A DNA stretch of 64,000 bases, taken from assembly GCA_023678885.1 (NCBI GenBank), contig CM043009.1:13757117-13821116 (forward strand), in the 5' to 3' direction. Below the pieces are notes generated by a model. It was given only the letters and a program-made list of their open reading frames with translations, did no database searches and was not told the origin of the DNA. The position numbers were made by a program, and so were the translations under genes. The stretch comes from Pogostemon cablin. Taxonomy: Eukaryota > Streptophyta > Magnoliopsida > Lamiales > Lamiaceae. Below are positions 11,888-23,452 of the stretch, piece after piece; position 1 is the first letter of the stretch, and every line of letters starts with the position of its first letter.

Positions 11888-12136
11888 TTAGTAATAATAA
11901 AACGCATTGATTGTTAATCCAAAATTAGGAGTGGCGTGAGAAATAGTGCATACGTGGGTGAATTGAAACCAAAATAATAATAGAAATAATAATAATATTA
12001 TTATTATGATTATTATATAAATTTGCTATATTTAGCAAATAGTAATTAGGCGGCGGTGAATAAGTCGGTAAACCGACAATGGATATTATATATAGGTGTG
12101 TTGCTAATCACTTTTGGGAAACAAGTAGAAGTTTTT

Positions 12137-12195
12137 CAAAAGAGAGAGAGAGAAGAAAAGAGAGAGAGAGAGAGAGGAGGAGAGAAAGAGGAAAG
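12137..12195. repeat. (AG)n-rich tract
   Basis: Purine-only run of ag, agg and aaga units. The left LTR has a shorter version near 9850-9885. Confidence 0.85.
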
Positions 12196-13513
12196 AGGTG
12201 TGTGCGTGTCGGGACAGGAAATAAGTAGTTACAGTTCTACACGAGGTCTGTGGCGATAATACTGTTGGAGTACAGGTAAGTAGAAGTCCAACTACAATGC
12301 ATAAACATGCTGTTTGTGAATTATTTGTGATTAATATGTGATAATTTTGTTATAGATTATTTATGATTAGTTCAATTACGCTATGAATTATTTGGGATTA
12401 ATTTGTGATACAAGCTGTGGATTTATGTGATTTGGGGAAATTAGAGTTCATATTCAACAATATTATTTATAAATTTTTTGTGATAAATTTGCGATATAAG
12501 TTTCGGATCTATGTGATTTGAAATACTATAATTGTCCTATATGGATCTGTGTGATCAGAAACTGTTGAGTATAGATCTGTATGAAAGGAGAAGATATTAT
12601 TTATAAGGATCTGTTTTATCCGAGATTAAGTTGTTATCCTAAAAAGGGATCCGTGTGATCCAAGGTGAAGTTGTTATTCTATAAACGGATCTATGTGATT
12701 GAGATGAAGTTGTTATTTCAGAAGTGGATCTGTGTGAATTGAAGTTAAGTCGTTGCTTTATTGTGATTAACTGTTGATATTGATGTCGTAAATAGTTTAT
12801 GATGCATATTTAATTGCCTTGGTTGCATACCATGCATATAATCATGAAAAGTATTTTTCCCAAATTAATAAGATACTAATGGTGTGCCACTATACATGCA
12901 CTCTTTCAGGGACCGCAGAAAGTCGGTCCGAGTCATGTGTTGACTCACCCCATTCAGGGATCACGGAGCGATCCGAGTCATGTGTTGACTCAATGAGTCG
13001 CTTGTTGGCTCACTTTTATTCAGGGATCTCGGAGTGATCCGAGTCATGTGTTGACTCAACGAGTCATTATCGGCTCATCTCTATTCGAGGTTCGGAAAAA
13101 TCATCCACAATACTTTATTCAGGGATCGAAAAAATCGATCCGATACTAAGTTTGTCTATTGAGCTCATTTGGGGTGCATATCATAAGTGTGCCATGGGGA
13201 TCCCGCAACGTGAACAGTTTTCATAATAGAAGAGACCAATAAGAAAGATTAGAAAAATAAATGCACTTTCATGCACTATCATGCATGATTTCTACTTATT
13301 GAGATTTTATCTCACTAGTTTATACATTGTAGGTAAATTGCATACTATGCTGGTGGTTGGGGTTCTGTCAGATCCTGAGAGTTGTATACATAGATGACGA
13401 CCTGTTAGGCCGGTGTGATGCGCTGTTTTGTGAAAATTGTATTGTATAAAAAATTAAATGAAAGGAATGTTTATTTTGTTTATTGGTGATGAAAATGGGG
13501 TCATGACAACTTC

Positions 13514-13900
13514 ACTGTATCAGTCATGCACTTCTTGAATTTAATCATAGTACTCAAACTTGAAGTTCATCAAACAAATATATCTGTTTTTAGAATAATC
13601 GTCAAACTAAGTGATGAATATTCATAACCACCTCTCGCTTGGACAATCTTAGGACTGCACAAATTAGAATAAACAATTTTCAACATATCTTTACATGGCT
13701 CTATACCCCTTTTGCCTTTAAGAGACAATTTATCATATTTACTTTCAAGTAAGACTCACAAGTTCGATAGTTTCCACATCCAATAAACCTAACGGTCCAC
13801 CGGCTATTACCTTCCGAATCGTACTTAAGAAAAATAATTTAGTCTTAGATGCCAAAGGTATGTTTAGTTCATCTCCGAAGGTTCTTTTCTCTTACTAGGA
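13514..13900 (-). pseudogene. copia integrase, N-terminal half
   Basis: Reading leftwards toward the insertion at 13508, it gives DDYSKNRYICLMNFKFE, the start of the copia integrase core (DDYSRYGYVYLMKHKSE). The stretch to the right (13740-13900) holds the broken zinc-finger region. Stops are present. It continues at 9154. Confidence 0.8.
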
Positions 13901-14026
13901 TTAAAAGATGCGTTATTAATTATTATTTGTTGCATTGTGAGAAACATGATTTAAGAGTATACAAATAGTCACTAACGTACCATAAAAAGATTATAGCTCA
14001 ATCCTTCATTATAATGACCATGTCAT

Positions 14027-14530
14027 TTAAATAAAATAGAGTATCCATCCATTGATCATAGAAACCGAAATCATATTATTTCTTTGACAACGTATGTAAA
14101 GATAATTTTTCAAAATCAAATGTTTATTCCTATCATAAGATAGATAAACAACTCCCACTGCCACAACCGCCACTTTCGTAGCTTTTCCCATATACATAAT
14201 AATCTCATCATCACTATGTTGAAAACATTTAATGATTCCAGTATTTACACACAACGTGTCAGTAAACGCCATGAATAAGATACCTATAACATTTTTCACA
14301 TCTTGATGAAAATGGTTTTCCTTTGCTATATGTTTTGTCAGACGTTTTCCACCATATACAACCTTTTGTATTTTGGGTGGAACTTGCTCAAAACATCTAT
14401 GCAAATTATGGAGAATAAAATTGACATATGTTTCCCCTTCAATTTCTACTCCAAGGGCTTCCAATACATTCATCAAGTTAACCATGACCTCTTGCCTTTC
14501 TAACTTACTCAAGTATCGGAAGAGTTTCAT
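14027..14530 (-). pseudogene. copia gag and protease/pre-integrase remnant
   Basis: One open 167-aa frame. Its start, including VMVNLMNVLEALGVEIEGE and FILHNLHRCFEQV, resembles the C-terminal part of copia gag (LNDLETLGAEI, ILNTLPESF). The middle (KATKVAVVAVGVVYLSYDRN, then LILKNYLYI and NNMISVS) matches the pre-integrase region. Gag and the pre-integrase block lie closer together than in an intact element, so the zinc knuckle and part of the protease have been deleted in frame. Confidence 0.78.
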
Positions 14531-14756
14531 GAGACCATCATATTTCTATGAACCTCACCTCTCCACTAAAGACATTAATAGGCACTAGAGGATATTCTTA
14601 GTGATAACACATATTTATTTTCCTAAGCAGTAAGAATTAAAACTAAGATTCTTATCAATCATCTAATTATGTTCTAGTAAATATGTAATAAGTGAAATAA
14701 ACCATTCGAAAATTCAGGGAATCAAGTAAATAAATACAACGATCAAACTCTTCGAC

Positions 14757-15642
14757 AGGGACCAGGAGGAGAAATTAGGGTTTGGGCCTCCCATTGGGCT
14801 TAAGCATCCAAGTTTAGCCCAAAACTTATACTTAAGTCCAATAATAATAAATCAGTCCACTAAAGAAGTATTATTGCACAGCCACCCTAATTCCAAATTA
14901 CGTTATAGGCTCCTTATTATGAGCCTGTTAATCTCCCCATGTTTAAGATTCAATGCCCATTAAGTAATTAAGTTACTGACAACTCCATTAATTAATATAT
15001 TTACCGAGAGTAGTACCACTCAACCTTATTATCATGCCGAAATAAATCCACATGCAGGGTTTACATGATAATTATTATGAGCTCCTCAAGGGGACATCAT
15101 CAACCAATTCCGTTGGGACCCAGATTCCTTTTACAATCAACAACACACCATAGAGACAACAACATCTCCCAACTCATCAAGCATATTGATTTAACTATTA
15201 AATATCACCTATTGATGAATCAGAGAAATATATATTGGCTTACGTGTTGAGGTTATTGTATATGGATTAAGAGTACAAATATCCATAATAACAGAGATCA
15301 AGTTCTATTATATAGTCAGTATAAACCGAACGATTTCAACCCGGTCCTGCTCAATACACACAAAGTGCACTAGTGCAATTTTATAGTCAAGACAGACTAA
15401 TGCCAAATTACACTACAACCATACCGATAGACAGTCCCCGTCTATCTCGATTGTGAACATCTGTTTAAGGAGACAATAATATGATCTTCCATGTGACGCC
15501 GCACACCACATTATCTACATTATAAAGTAAATGGACTTTTGCAACAACATTATTGCAAACATTTGATCATATGATTCTCATTTCAAATATCGCCAAAACA
15601 TTATTCATACCAAAAGATAAACTTTTAGTATACAATCCAACA
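14757..15642 (-). repeat. copia 5' LTR, truncated
   Basis: 886 bp matching 5571-6456 of the 3' LTR. The part equivalent to 5077-5570, the PBS and the gag start are missing, and the LTR is joined abruptly near 14756 to sequence outside gag. This is a deletion after insertion, since the outer end and TSD are intact. Confidence 0.85.
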
Positions 15643-18600
15643 CCGTCCACTTTGATTTCAATTTTCCTGCAAAGAGTTTCAAATGAGAGTTAAAAAGTAA
15701 TATCTCATCTCCTTGCTTAAACTCTTTATAAGTGATCTTCGAGTCATGCCACTTCTTTATTCTCTCCTTATAGATCATCGAGTTCTTAAAAGTTTAACTT
15801 TTAAACTCATCCAATTGATTGATATGAGTCAACCTTAAGTCCTTGACCTCCTTTATGGATAAGTTCAAACTTCGTACAGCCCAAAAAGATTTATGCTGAA
15901 TTTCTACGGGTAAGTGGCACGGCTTCCATAGACAATTTGATAAGGTGACATGTCTAGCATAGTCTTGTATGCGGTTCGGAACCCCCATAAAATATTATCG
16001 AGCATCATAGCCCAATCCTTCCTATTGGTTCCAACCTCCTTCTCCAAAATTATTTCACTTGCTGCTTGGAGACCTCGGCTTGCCCATTAACTTGAGGATG
16101 ATAGGGTTTAGTAACTCTGTGCTTAACATCATAGTCCTTGAGAACACTTTCAATAAACTTGTTGACGAAGTGGGAACCTCCATCACTTACAAATGCTCTA
16201 GGAACTCCAAAGCAAGCAAATATATGTTTCTTCAAGAAAAAACACCGTCTTTGCATCATTCATCTGGGTAGAAATCGCTTCCACCTACTTAGAAACATAA
16301 TCAACAGCAAGAAGGATGTATAGGAATCCATTAGATAGGGGGAAGGGCCCCATAAAATCGATTCCCCATATATCGAAGATCTCTACAACAATGCTTGGTT
16401 GAAGTGACATCTCATTCTTTGACATCTATCACACATCGCCACATAGGATTTACAATCTTTGAACAAGAAAGGCTAATATAAAGTGGATTGTAGTACCTTG
16501 GCTGCAGTCTTTTCAGCTCCGAAATGCCCCTGTTAGGTTGTGCATGGCAAAAATTAAGAACACTCTCCATCTCCATCTTGGGCACACACCTACAGACGAT
16601 AGAATCCATACAAATCTTGTAGACGAATGGATCATACCATATAAAAGTCTCAACATCCCCCTTAAACTTTGCAAGTTGATACCTATTGAGATATTTTGAA
16701 ATTTCACCTACGGTAATATAATTGATATAATATGCATACCATGGTTCCATTCCTTGAGCAGCCACTACACAAGCTCTCTCCGCTTCTTCAACAAACAATG
16801 CCATAATCTTCTCATCAGGGAACATCTCCTCTATGTAATCAAAGGAATCATCACAATGCTCCCTTGTCTCCAACCTTGATAGGTGATCCGCCAAAACATT
16901 CTTCATTCCTTTCTTATCTTGGATCTCCATATCAAACTCTTGTAGAAGAAGGATCCATCTAATAATCCTAGCTTAGCTTCCTTCTTCTCTATCAAGTACT
17001 GGATCGCAGAATGATCCGTGTACACTATTGTCTTCATGCCAACTAAATACTGTCGAAAATTATTGAATGCATACACAATTGCTAAATATTCTTTTTCATT
17101 GACAGTGTAGTTCTTTTGTGCTGCGTCAAAAGTTTTGCTCGCATAGTAGATGGTGCAGAACTTCTTTTCCTTCAGCTGCCCGAGCACCACTCCAAGTGCC
17201 AGATAACTTGCATCACACATAAGTACAAATGGCTGATTCCAATACGGTGTGATCAAGATAGGGACAGTAATAAGCGCCTCTTTCAAAACCTGAAACCTGT
17301 TAGACATTCTTCATCAAAAATAAAAAGAACATCTTTTTCAAGTAAATGAGATAGGGGCTTGGAGTATTTTGAGAAGTCTTTTATAAATCTTCTATAGAAT
17401 CTAGCGTGCCCAAGGAAGGACAGCACTCTTTTTTCATTCGTAGGTGGTGGAAGCTTCTCAATGGCCACCACCTTAGCTCTATCAACCTGCAATCCCTTGG
17501 CTGAAATATGAAGCCCAAGAACAATCCCATCTTTCACCATGAAGTGACACTTCTCTCAATTCAAGACAAGTTTAGTTTCTTGATATCTCTTCAAAACAGT
17601 AGATAAGTTAGACAAACAAATATCAAAGGATAAACCAAAAATAGAAAAATTATCCATAAATACCTCCATGATATTCTCTATCAAACCATCAAATATGGCC
17701 ATCATGCAACACTGAAATGTAGCAGGTGCATTACATAACCCAAAAGGCATCTTCCTAAAAGCAAAGGATCCATAAGGGCAAGTAAAAGTAGTCTTTTCTT
17801 GATCCTTGGGAGCAATTATGATTTGATTATAACCCGAGTACATGTCCATGAAACAATAAAACTCATACCTTGCTAGACTATCTAACATTTGATCAATGAA
17901 AGGAAGAGAGAAATGGTCTTTGCATGTATTTACATTCAGTTTCCTGTAATCCGTACACACATGCCATCCCATTGGAATCATAGTGGCCAATGTCTCTCCA
18001 TCATCGGCTCTCACAATAGTCATGCCCCCCTTCTTAGCTGCGACATGCAATGGACTCATATGGAGACTATCACTAATGGGATAAATAATTCCTGCATCTA
18101 ACCACGTTAAGATTTGCTTCCTAATCACTTCTTGAATCGCGGGATTAACCCTTCGCTGATTCTGAATACACCCCTTAGCTTCATCTAGCAACCTTATCTT
18201 ATGCATGTAATACGATGGACTAATACCCTTTATATCATCAAGAGTCCAACCAATAGCAGACTTATACTTCCTAAGCACATCTAACAACTCTTCAAGTTTA
18301 TCATCAGTAAGAGAAGAAGATACAATTACCGGATACGTTACATTGTTGCCTAGATAGGCGTACTTCAGTGGTTTCAACTCCTCCTTCTTTTCTTCCTTCG
18401 GTGTGCTTTCTCTATCCAATGGGAGGTATTGCCTAGTCCACTTGACTTCTTCAAGCTTCGTTCTTTTTGGTTCATACCTGTCATCACCCAAACAAGTAAA
18501 TTTTCAAGAAATTCATTACATACCTCATTAGAGAGCTCATCCAGCTCCGTTATAGGAAAAGTAAGAGACTCCGCCAAGCACGTCTCCAAGGGATACTTCG

Positions 18601-19603
18601 ATAGGATCAAGGACATATCTTCCTTCACGATCTCCTCCACCACATCAATGCTGTGACATTGCGTCTCCATTGGAATCTTCATTGCTTTATCATGGTTGAA
18701 CATAACCTCTTCTTTATCCATTCTCAATCTAAGCTCCCCCTTTTGGACATCAATCATAGCTCCAGTGGTGGCAAGGAATGGCCTTCCTAAGATAAGAGGG
18801 ACATTATCCTTGTCATCTTCCATCTCTAGCACAAGAAAATCTATAGGAAAGACCAGCTTCTCCACTTTAACAAGTACATCTTCTATCACCCCTTTCGTAA
18901 AAGTCATGGACCTATCCACCAACTGTAGAGCCACTATTGTGGGAGCGAGCTCCCCCAAATTTAGCTTCTTGAATATAGATAAGGGCATCAAGTTGATGCT
19001 TGCACCAAGATCACATAAAGCTTTTCGTGCTGGCCCCCTTCCAATTTCACATAAAATAGTGAAGCTTCCCGGATCTTTCAACTTAGCTGGCAGCTTTCTA
19101 TGAATGATCAAGCTATAATTCTCTGATAGATTCACTGTCTCTACTCCATTCAAACTCCTCTTCTTCAATATGATATCTTTAAGAAATTAGGCATAGTATG
19201 ACATCACCATGATTGCTTCGGAGAAAGGAATATTCAAGCTTATCTTGTTCATTATATCCTAAAATCTCTTGAACTTATCTTCCAATCCCTTCTTCACTAT
19301 CCTGAAAGGAAACGGAGGAGGTATCTTTATCTTAGGAATTCCCCATTCATCACTTTCAACCTCCTTCGCCTTGTCCTTCTCAGCTTTCAATCTCTTAGCT
19401 CTTTCCCACTTCTTCTCTACTATTAGCTCAATATTCTGCTCTTGTGATAGCACTGGAGTGTTCTGATTAACACGTATAGCATTCGATATTGAAACAGAAG
19501 GCATTTGATGCAGTTTGACCATGGTTCTACTAGAATGGTCTGGTCGAACTGGGCACCTGTAAGTGGGTTCAGTTTGTCCAGTGCTTGTTCGACCATAGTT
19601 CAA
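15643..19603 (-). pseudogene. Element A pol: protease, RT, RNase H, integrase
   Basis: In translation order: pre-protease segment with IPPPFPFRIVKKGLEDKF (19603-19259); protease with CDLGASINLMPL and ILGRPFLAT (19168-18374); RT with WHVCTDYRKLN, FTCPYGSFAFRKMPFGLCNA and the catalytic block (18491-17556); RNase H with FVLMCDAS, NEKEYLAIVYAF and TDHSAIQYL (17307-16903); integrase with RCVPKMEME, a broken zinc finger, GIDFMGPF, VSDGGSHF and NGQAEVS (16930-16050); then PCHLPVEIQHK. The RT motif reads VFMDNFS, so the second catalytic aspartate is asparagine. A frameshift near 16540 splits the zinc finger (CHA from GHFGAEKTAAKVLQ). It continues at 5076. Confidence 0.93.
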
Positions 19604-19870
19604 CCAGCATGATCTAGTCGAATAGGTTGAGTCTAGTCGAACAGGAGCTCTGTAGACTGAACTCGATCTTTCTATTCGTCATGTGTCGGTTCGACTATAG
19701 TTCAACCAGAGAAGTCTGGTCGAACAAAAATGCGTAAGTTGAACGGCGAGCCTAAAAATAGAGCATCGTTTCTCTGTTGTTCCGAAGCTGGTTCGACCAC
19801 AGTTCGACCATCAAGTCTGGTCAAACTATATAGGTTTGGTCGAACTGAGCCCCTGATCTTCTCATTTTCA
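19500..19870. repeat. GGTCGAAC palindrome cluster, gag-protease linker of A
   Basis: At least a dozen GGTCGAA/TTCGACC half-sites, several paired head to head, such as ttcaaccagagaagtctggt followed by cgaac (about 19692-19716). The flank is GGTCGAAC, as in this element's LTR and 3' region. The cluster lies where coding would run from gag into protease and translates as low-complexity VRP/FDQ-type sequence. Confidence 0.8.
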
Positions 19871-19896
19871 TCCACGGGCTTCATCGGATCTTCGTA

Positions 19897-21405
19897 CTAT
19901 GGCCCAGAACTCAATATGATGGCATTACAAGACATAGGGTTCATAATACTTTGAGACGGGAACTTACCCTTCTCAATTGTTTGAGTCAACTTGTTCACAT
20001 TCCCAGCCATCTCACCTATCAACAAGGTAAGGTTTTTCATCTGCTTGGATAACTCCTCATGATTTGAATCTATTTTTATCTCAATACGATCCACCCTTGC
20101 ATCATTCCTAGTCACATAATGGTTCACCATATCCTCCAAACTAGGTTTCCATTCTTCTGTCTTAGCACCAGGATTAACACCAACGGAGGTTGCATCACTG
20201 CGTTTGGATTGCTCCATAAAAACTCAGGCCTCCTTTGTTGTTGATAGTTACCCGGGGGACCACGATTGTTGTAGTTTCCTTGGTAATTCCAGTTTTCTTG
20301 ATTATTTGGATACCTCGTTCCTTGCATACTTTGTCCCATGGCATTGTTTGCCTCTTCTAAATCCATTTGGATTGGTCTTCTTTCACCGTCATCCTACTGC
20401 ATCATCATTGGTACTTTCTGTGATAAATCAGTAATCTGCTTCTGCTGAGTTTTAAGTAGCTTGTTGATATTAGCCAAGCTCAAGATGATCTCATTTTCTC
20501 TACTCGACTTTACCATCGTATATTCAACATGTGCTACTTTTCCAAGAACATAGGTACCTTTCACTCTATCAGTTGGCCAATCTCTTGAATTCATCAAAAT
20601 ATCTTCAAAGAGCTTTTCGGCCTCAACGGAGGTCTTAGAAAGTAATGCTCCATTCGATAAGGCACCGAGCAGAACACGAGAATCACAATCCAACCCATTG
20701 TAAAAAATATTGTTATTCTGAGCTTTTGACAGATCATGCTGCGGGCACTTTCTAAGCATGTCCTTGAATCTATCCCATGCTTCATGAAATTTCTCATTAC
20801 CACTGATAGCAAATTGATTGATTTCTTGTTTAATCTTAAATACCTTTGAAGGTGGCATTCATCACTCCAAGAACATCACTCCAAGTACATTCAGCAGCAC
20901 TAAGAGTATCGTACCAATCTCTTACGTTTTCAGTAAGCGAGAATTTAAATAGTAGAATCCTTCTTGTATCTTCATGGGTTCATGCATCTTTTTGTGTGCT
21001 TGCATAACCAAGGACATTATTGAGATGTTGTTGAGGATCCTCGAAAGTTCCCAAGAGAAGGAGTTTCTTGATAAGACCGGGATGAAGATCAAAATCAGCA
21101 TCGGCTCCACACGCTCCTAATAGCCCCACGTTGCCCCATTCGTTATTCTTGAAGACTTCACGGTTGGTAACATTATCTGAATTTGCCCTATCTTGGGTCA
21201 TGTTGACTGCTTCTGCTTCTGATTTGTCTATGGTTGAAGCTTCAATTGCTTCCGTGTTCAGCACGTCAACTTCAACTCCTAAATTAAGAGCTTTAGTTGC
21301 TTCCACGTTCTTATTCTTCTTCTTCTTTGCCTTCTTCTTCCTCGATGATGCTCCAATTTCTGGATTAAAAGGCGCTAATGTTCCTGCCTTTGATCTAGTG
21401 TGCAT
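19897..21405 (-). pseudogene. Element A gag
   Basis: The start reads MHTRSKAGTLAPFNPEI with a lysine-rich stretch. The core has GTFEDPQQHLNNVLGYAST, then MPPSKVFKIKQEINQFAIS, EKFHEAWDRFKDMLRKCPQH and FYNGLDCDSRVLLGALSNGA, matching Athila gag. Next are an asparagine/glycine-rich stretch (NYQGNYNNRGPPGNY) and a coiled region ending NAIILSSGP (Athila ends NAVTLRSGK). Frameshifts near 20980-20860, 20390 and 20215 break it. Gag packages the RNA; this copy cannot make a full protein. Confidence 0.9.
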
Positions 21406-21496
21406 ACACCTAAGAGAAATATAGCGTTAGAATCTAAAGACAAGTATGGAATAGTTTCAAATAAAATAGCAACAATAAATTTGATTAAGACAACTG

Positions 21497-21514
21497 TCCC
21501 TAGCAACGGCGCCA
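21497..21514 (-). promoter_or_regulatory. Primer binding site (tRNA-Asp type)
   Basis: On the minus strand it reads tggcgccgttgctaggga, a few bases inside the LTR end. This is the usual Athila PBS with small changes. Confidence 0.88.
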
Positions 21515-21520
21515 TAAACT

Positions 21521-22670
21521 TGTTGGGCGTTTTCTTAACACACAATTTCAATCCCCAAGTATGAAGATACGATTGTAGCTTAGATAAGCGACCAAGTTAT
21601 ATTATCGAACCCAAAGGACAGTTGGTTATCAATTTATTATTATCTAAACTAAGAGAAACTATTATTGGCAATTTGAGTTGAGAATAATTATCGATCTAAT
21701 AAACAAATAATAAAATAGCAAATAAAATAGAAGTGTAGAGATAAACGAGAGTTGCTCAAGTGAGAAGATAGGTAGCTCTTCAAGCTATCATGTTTTACTA
21801 ATTAATCTCCCTTTCATGTGTAAATGTCCGAATCTGCCTTTTGGATTATGGACGCATCACTAAACCATGCAAATCTACTCTATAGACACAAGCAGATAAA
21901 CGTGTAACACGTGTGAATTACCTCAAAGCAAGAACATAATTACACCCCCCATTTCTAGGTACTATCAGTATCAATTATTTTCCGTGGACTAAGTACTCTA
22001 ACCCGATATGATCTCCCTTTATAGGTACTGTATAATTATCCTCTTTATCCTAATTACTAACCCGAATTCAATTCAATTAATAAGTATTCATATAAAATAG
22101 TTCTAATGAAACTTCGGAGTCCCCTCACTTAGAATCATAACATGTAATCCTCCTCATGGACCCCTACTGGGCTTTTTCATAGATAACACGCACATGCACG
22201 CACTGGAGGTGAAAATATCGATGTTTCGATGCTGATGTGTCCTCATTCGATCAGACTGGGCTTGGTCGAACGGACCTTCTTGGTCGAACCATAGGTCTGT
22301 ACGATGAAACTCTTCCCTTTCGACTTGGCTTCTCAGTTCGACTTGTTGTAACTTGGTTGAACGGGATGGTCTTGGTCAAATGACCTCTCTGTAAGCTGAA
22401 ACATCCCCGTTCAACTTCTCCTCTTTAGTTCTACCACCTTGAGCTTGGTTGAACGGCATAACTATGGTCGAACTGCACCTTGAAAAATGTGTTTTCCCAT
22501 TCCGAGCACTTTTGACTTATTTTCCTGTACAAATATGCTCAAATAACCTCAATAGCATCTGATTAGTATGTTTTCCATAAGCATCCCAATTTGTCTTGAT
22601 AATAGACCAAATCATACTCAATTTTCTCACAAATACGACCTAAAAAATACGTGAATTATCACCCTCATCA
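21521..22670 (-). repeat. Element A 5' LTR, 1150 bp
   Basis: On the minus strand it runs from TGATGAGGGTG (22670) to GCCCAACA (21521), next to the PBS. It shares the inner 600 bp with element B's LTR (cgaacccaa, tctccctttataggtac, atggacgcat words). The right flank is ttcat, a possible TSD whose partner is off-window. I see no strong TATA box. Confidence 0.88.
22230..22480. repeat. GGTCGAAC cluster in element A LTR
   Basis: Half-sites include ggtcgaacgg, ggtcgaacc, ttcgacttgg, ggttgaacgg (twice) and ggtcgaactg. The cluster sits in the upstream part of the LTR, as in the other LTRs of this family. Confidence 0.78.
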
Positions 22671-23013
22671 TTCATATCGGGTTAGATTCTAGACATGAGA
22701 AATAATTGATACTGAAGTACCTAAAAAGGAGGGGTGAAATTATGTTTCTTGCTCCGAGGTTATTCATACTTGTTACATGCATATTTACCTTTTTGATGAG
22801 TATTGTTGTTATATATTAGCACAAGTACATTATATTCAATATATTTGAGAAAAATGTGCACTTGAGGTATTTTGTTGTGTTTTAGGTGGAAAAAGGATAA
22901 AAAGAGCCAAGTTTGAGAAAATGTGCAATTTGTGCAAGAATGCTGAAAAACGCACGTCTAACTTGTTTTATTATTCTGTGTTTGTGTGGAGCTCTGAATT
23001 GGATGTATGATAC

Positions 23014-23302
23014 ATGGTTGGAAATCCACAGAAGCGAGGGTCGTTTTGGCATAAAGAACACGCCAATTGGATTCCAAACAAGAAACTTATTATCAAAATG
23101 GTGACGCCGCGCAAGCTATGCCGAACAGAACGTCTGTGCCACTTTGCATGACTTGTTACATATAAAAATATTATATTTTCTATAATTTCCTTATATAAAT
23201 AGAAAACCAAGGAAGATAGGATCGCGTGAGCGCAAAAATTACTTAAATCAAAGATTGGATGTGGAAGTTATGCACGAAACGGTGAGACTGTGCAAGCTTG
23301 CT
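23014..23302 (+). repeat. Two direct copies of the ~100-bp LTR module
   Basis: Copy one (23014-23122) and copy two (23200-23302) both run as a ggaaa start, an aga-ggatcg or gggtcg word, a ttttggcat or gcaaaaatt word, a cgaacgaga/gatgtggaagttatg word, and a gcgcaagct/gtgcaagct end. They are diverged, so the duplication is old. Confidence 0.6.
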
Positions 23303-23313
23303 AGACCAAAGGA

Positions 23314-23452
23314 GATCCGTTCGACCATAATCGTCTTGGTCGAATGAAAGAGGGAAACTTGAGAAAAATAACCAAAAACTTACAAAGAGTTTACTCAACC
23401 AGTTGCTCGACTTGGAGGCCTTGCTCGACCAAGAAGGTTTGGTCTAACAAAA
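23314..23452. repeat. TCGACC cluster in the rearranged LTR
   Basis: Includes gttcgaccataatcgtcttg then gtcgaatg, gctcgacttgg, and gctcgaccaagaaggtttgg. The flanks are mixed between TTCGACC and CTCGACC. Confidence 0.7.

Larger units (their letters stand above)
9155..13508 (+). mobile_element. Non-autonomous LTR element, 4354 bp, with 221-bp interior
   Basis: Two long LTRs (9155-11193 and 11415-13508) flank only 221 bp, which still hold a PBS and a polypurine tract. The 5-bp target duplication acttc is at 9150-9154 and 13509-13513, inside the copia integrase. The LTR start tgtaatacc and end gtcgtgaca, followed by gagtggtatcagagc, resemble plant chromovirus (Tekay/Del-type) LTRs; that assignment is an inference. 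No gag or pol remains, so it must have moved using proteins from another element. Confidence 0.92.
11415..13508 (+). repeat. Right LTR of the 4.35-kb non-autonomous element
   Basis: 2094 bp, from tgtaataccgag to gtcatgaca. It is longer than the left LTR mainly because of an expanded (taa)n run at 11801-11886. An (ag)n tract lies at about 12137-12195. Confidence 0.93.
5077..15642 (-). mobile_element. Ty1/copia retrotransposon inserted in element A pol
   Basis: The ends are TGTTGG at 5077 and CCAACA at 15642. The 5-bp target duplication ccgtc is at 5072-5076 and 15643-15647. Removing the insert rejoins the pol reading of element A. The order gag, protease, integrase, RT, RNase H from right to left is that of copia. 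Both LTRs are in minus orientation. The 5' LTR lacks about 490 bp plus the PBS and the start of gag, so a deletion followed insertion. Two later elements sit inside it (7320-7931 and 9155-13508). Confidence 0.93.
1..22670 (-). mobile_element. Athila-lineage Ty3/gypsy retrotransposon A (3' LTR off-window)
   Basis: Reading right to left, it has a 5' LTR (22670-21521), a tRNA-Asp-type PBS, gag (21405-19897), a linker, protease-RT-RNase H-integrase (19603-15643, finished at 5076-4923) and a long 3' region with an extra ORF. The order PR-RT-RH-IN is that of Ty3/gypsy. The PBS, the gag type and the 3' ORF are those of the plant Athila lineage. The 3' LTR would lie left of base 1: bases 1-700 match 56989-57700 of element B, whose LTR begins about 260 bp further left. 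Later insertions are a hAT-type MITE (4044-4736) and a copia element (5077-15642). Frameshifts, stops and a lost RT aspartate show that this copy is dead. Confidence 0.9.
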
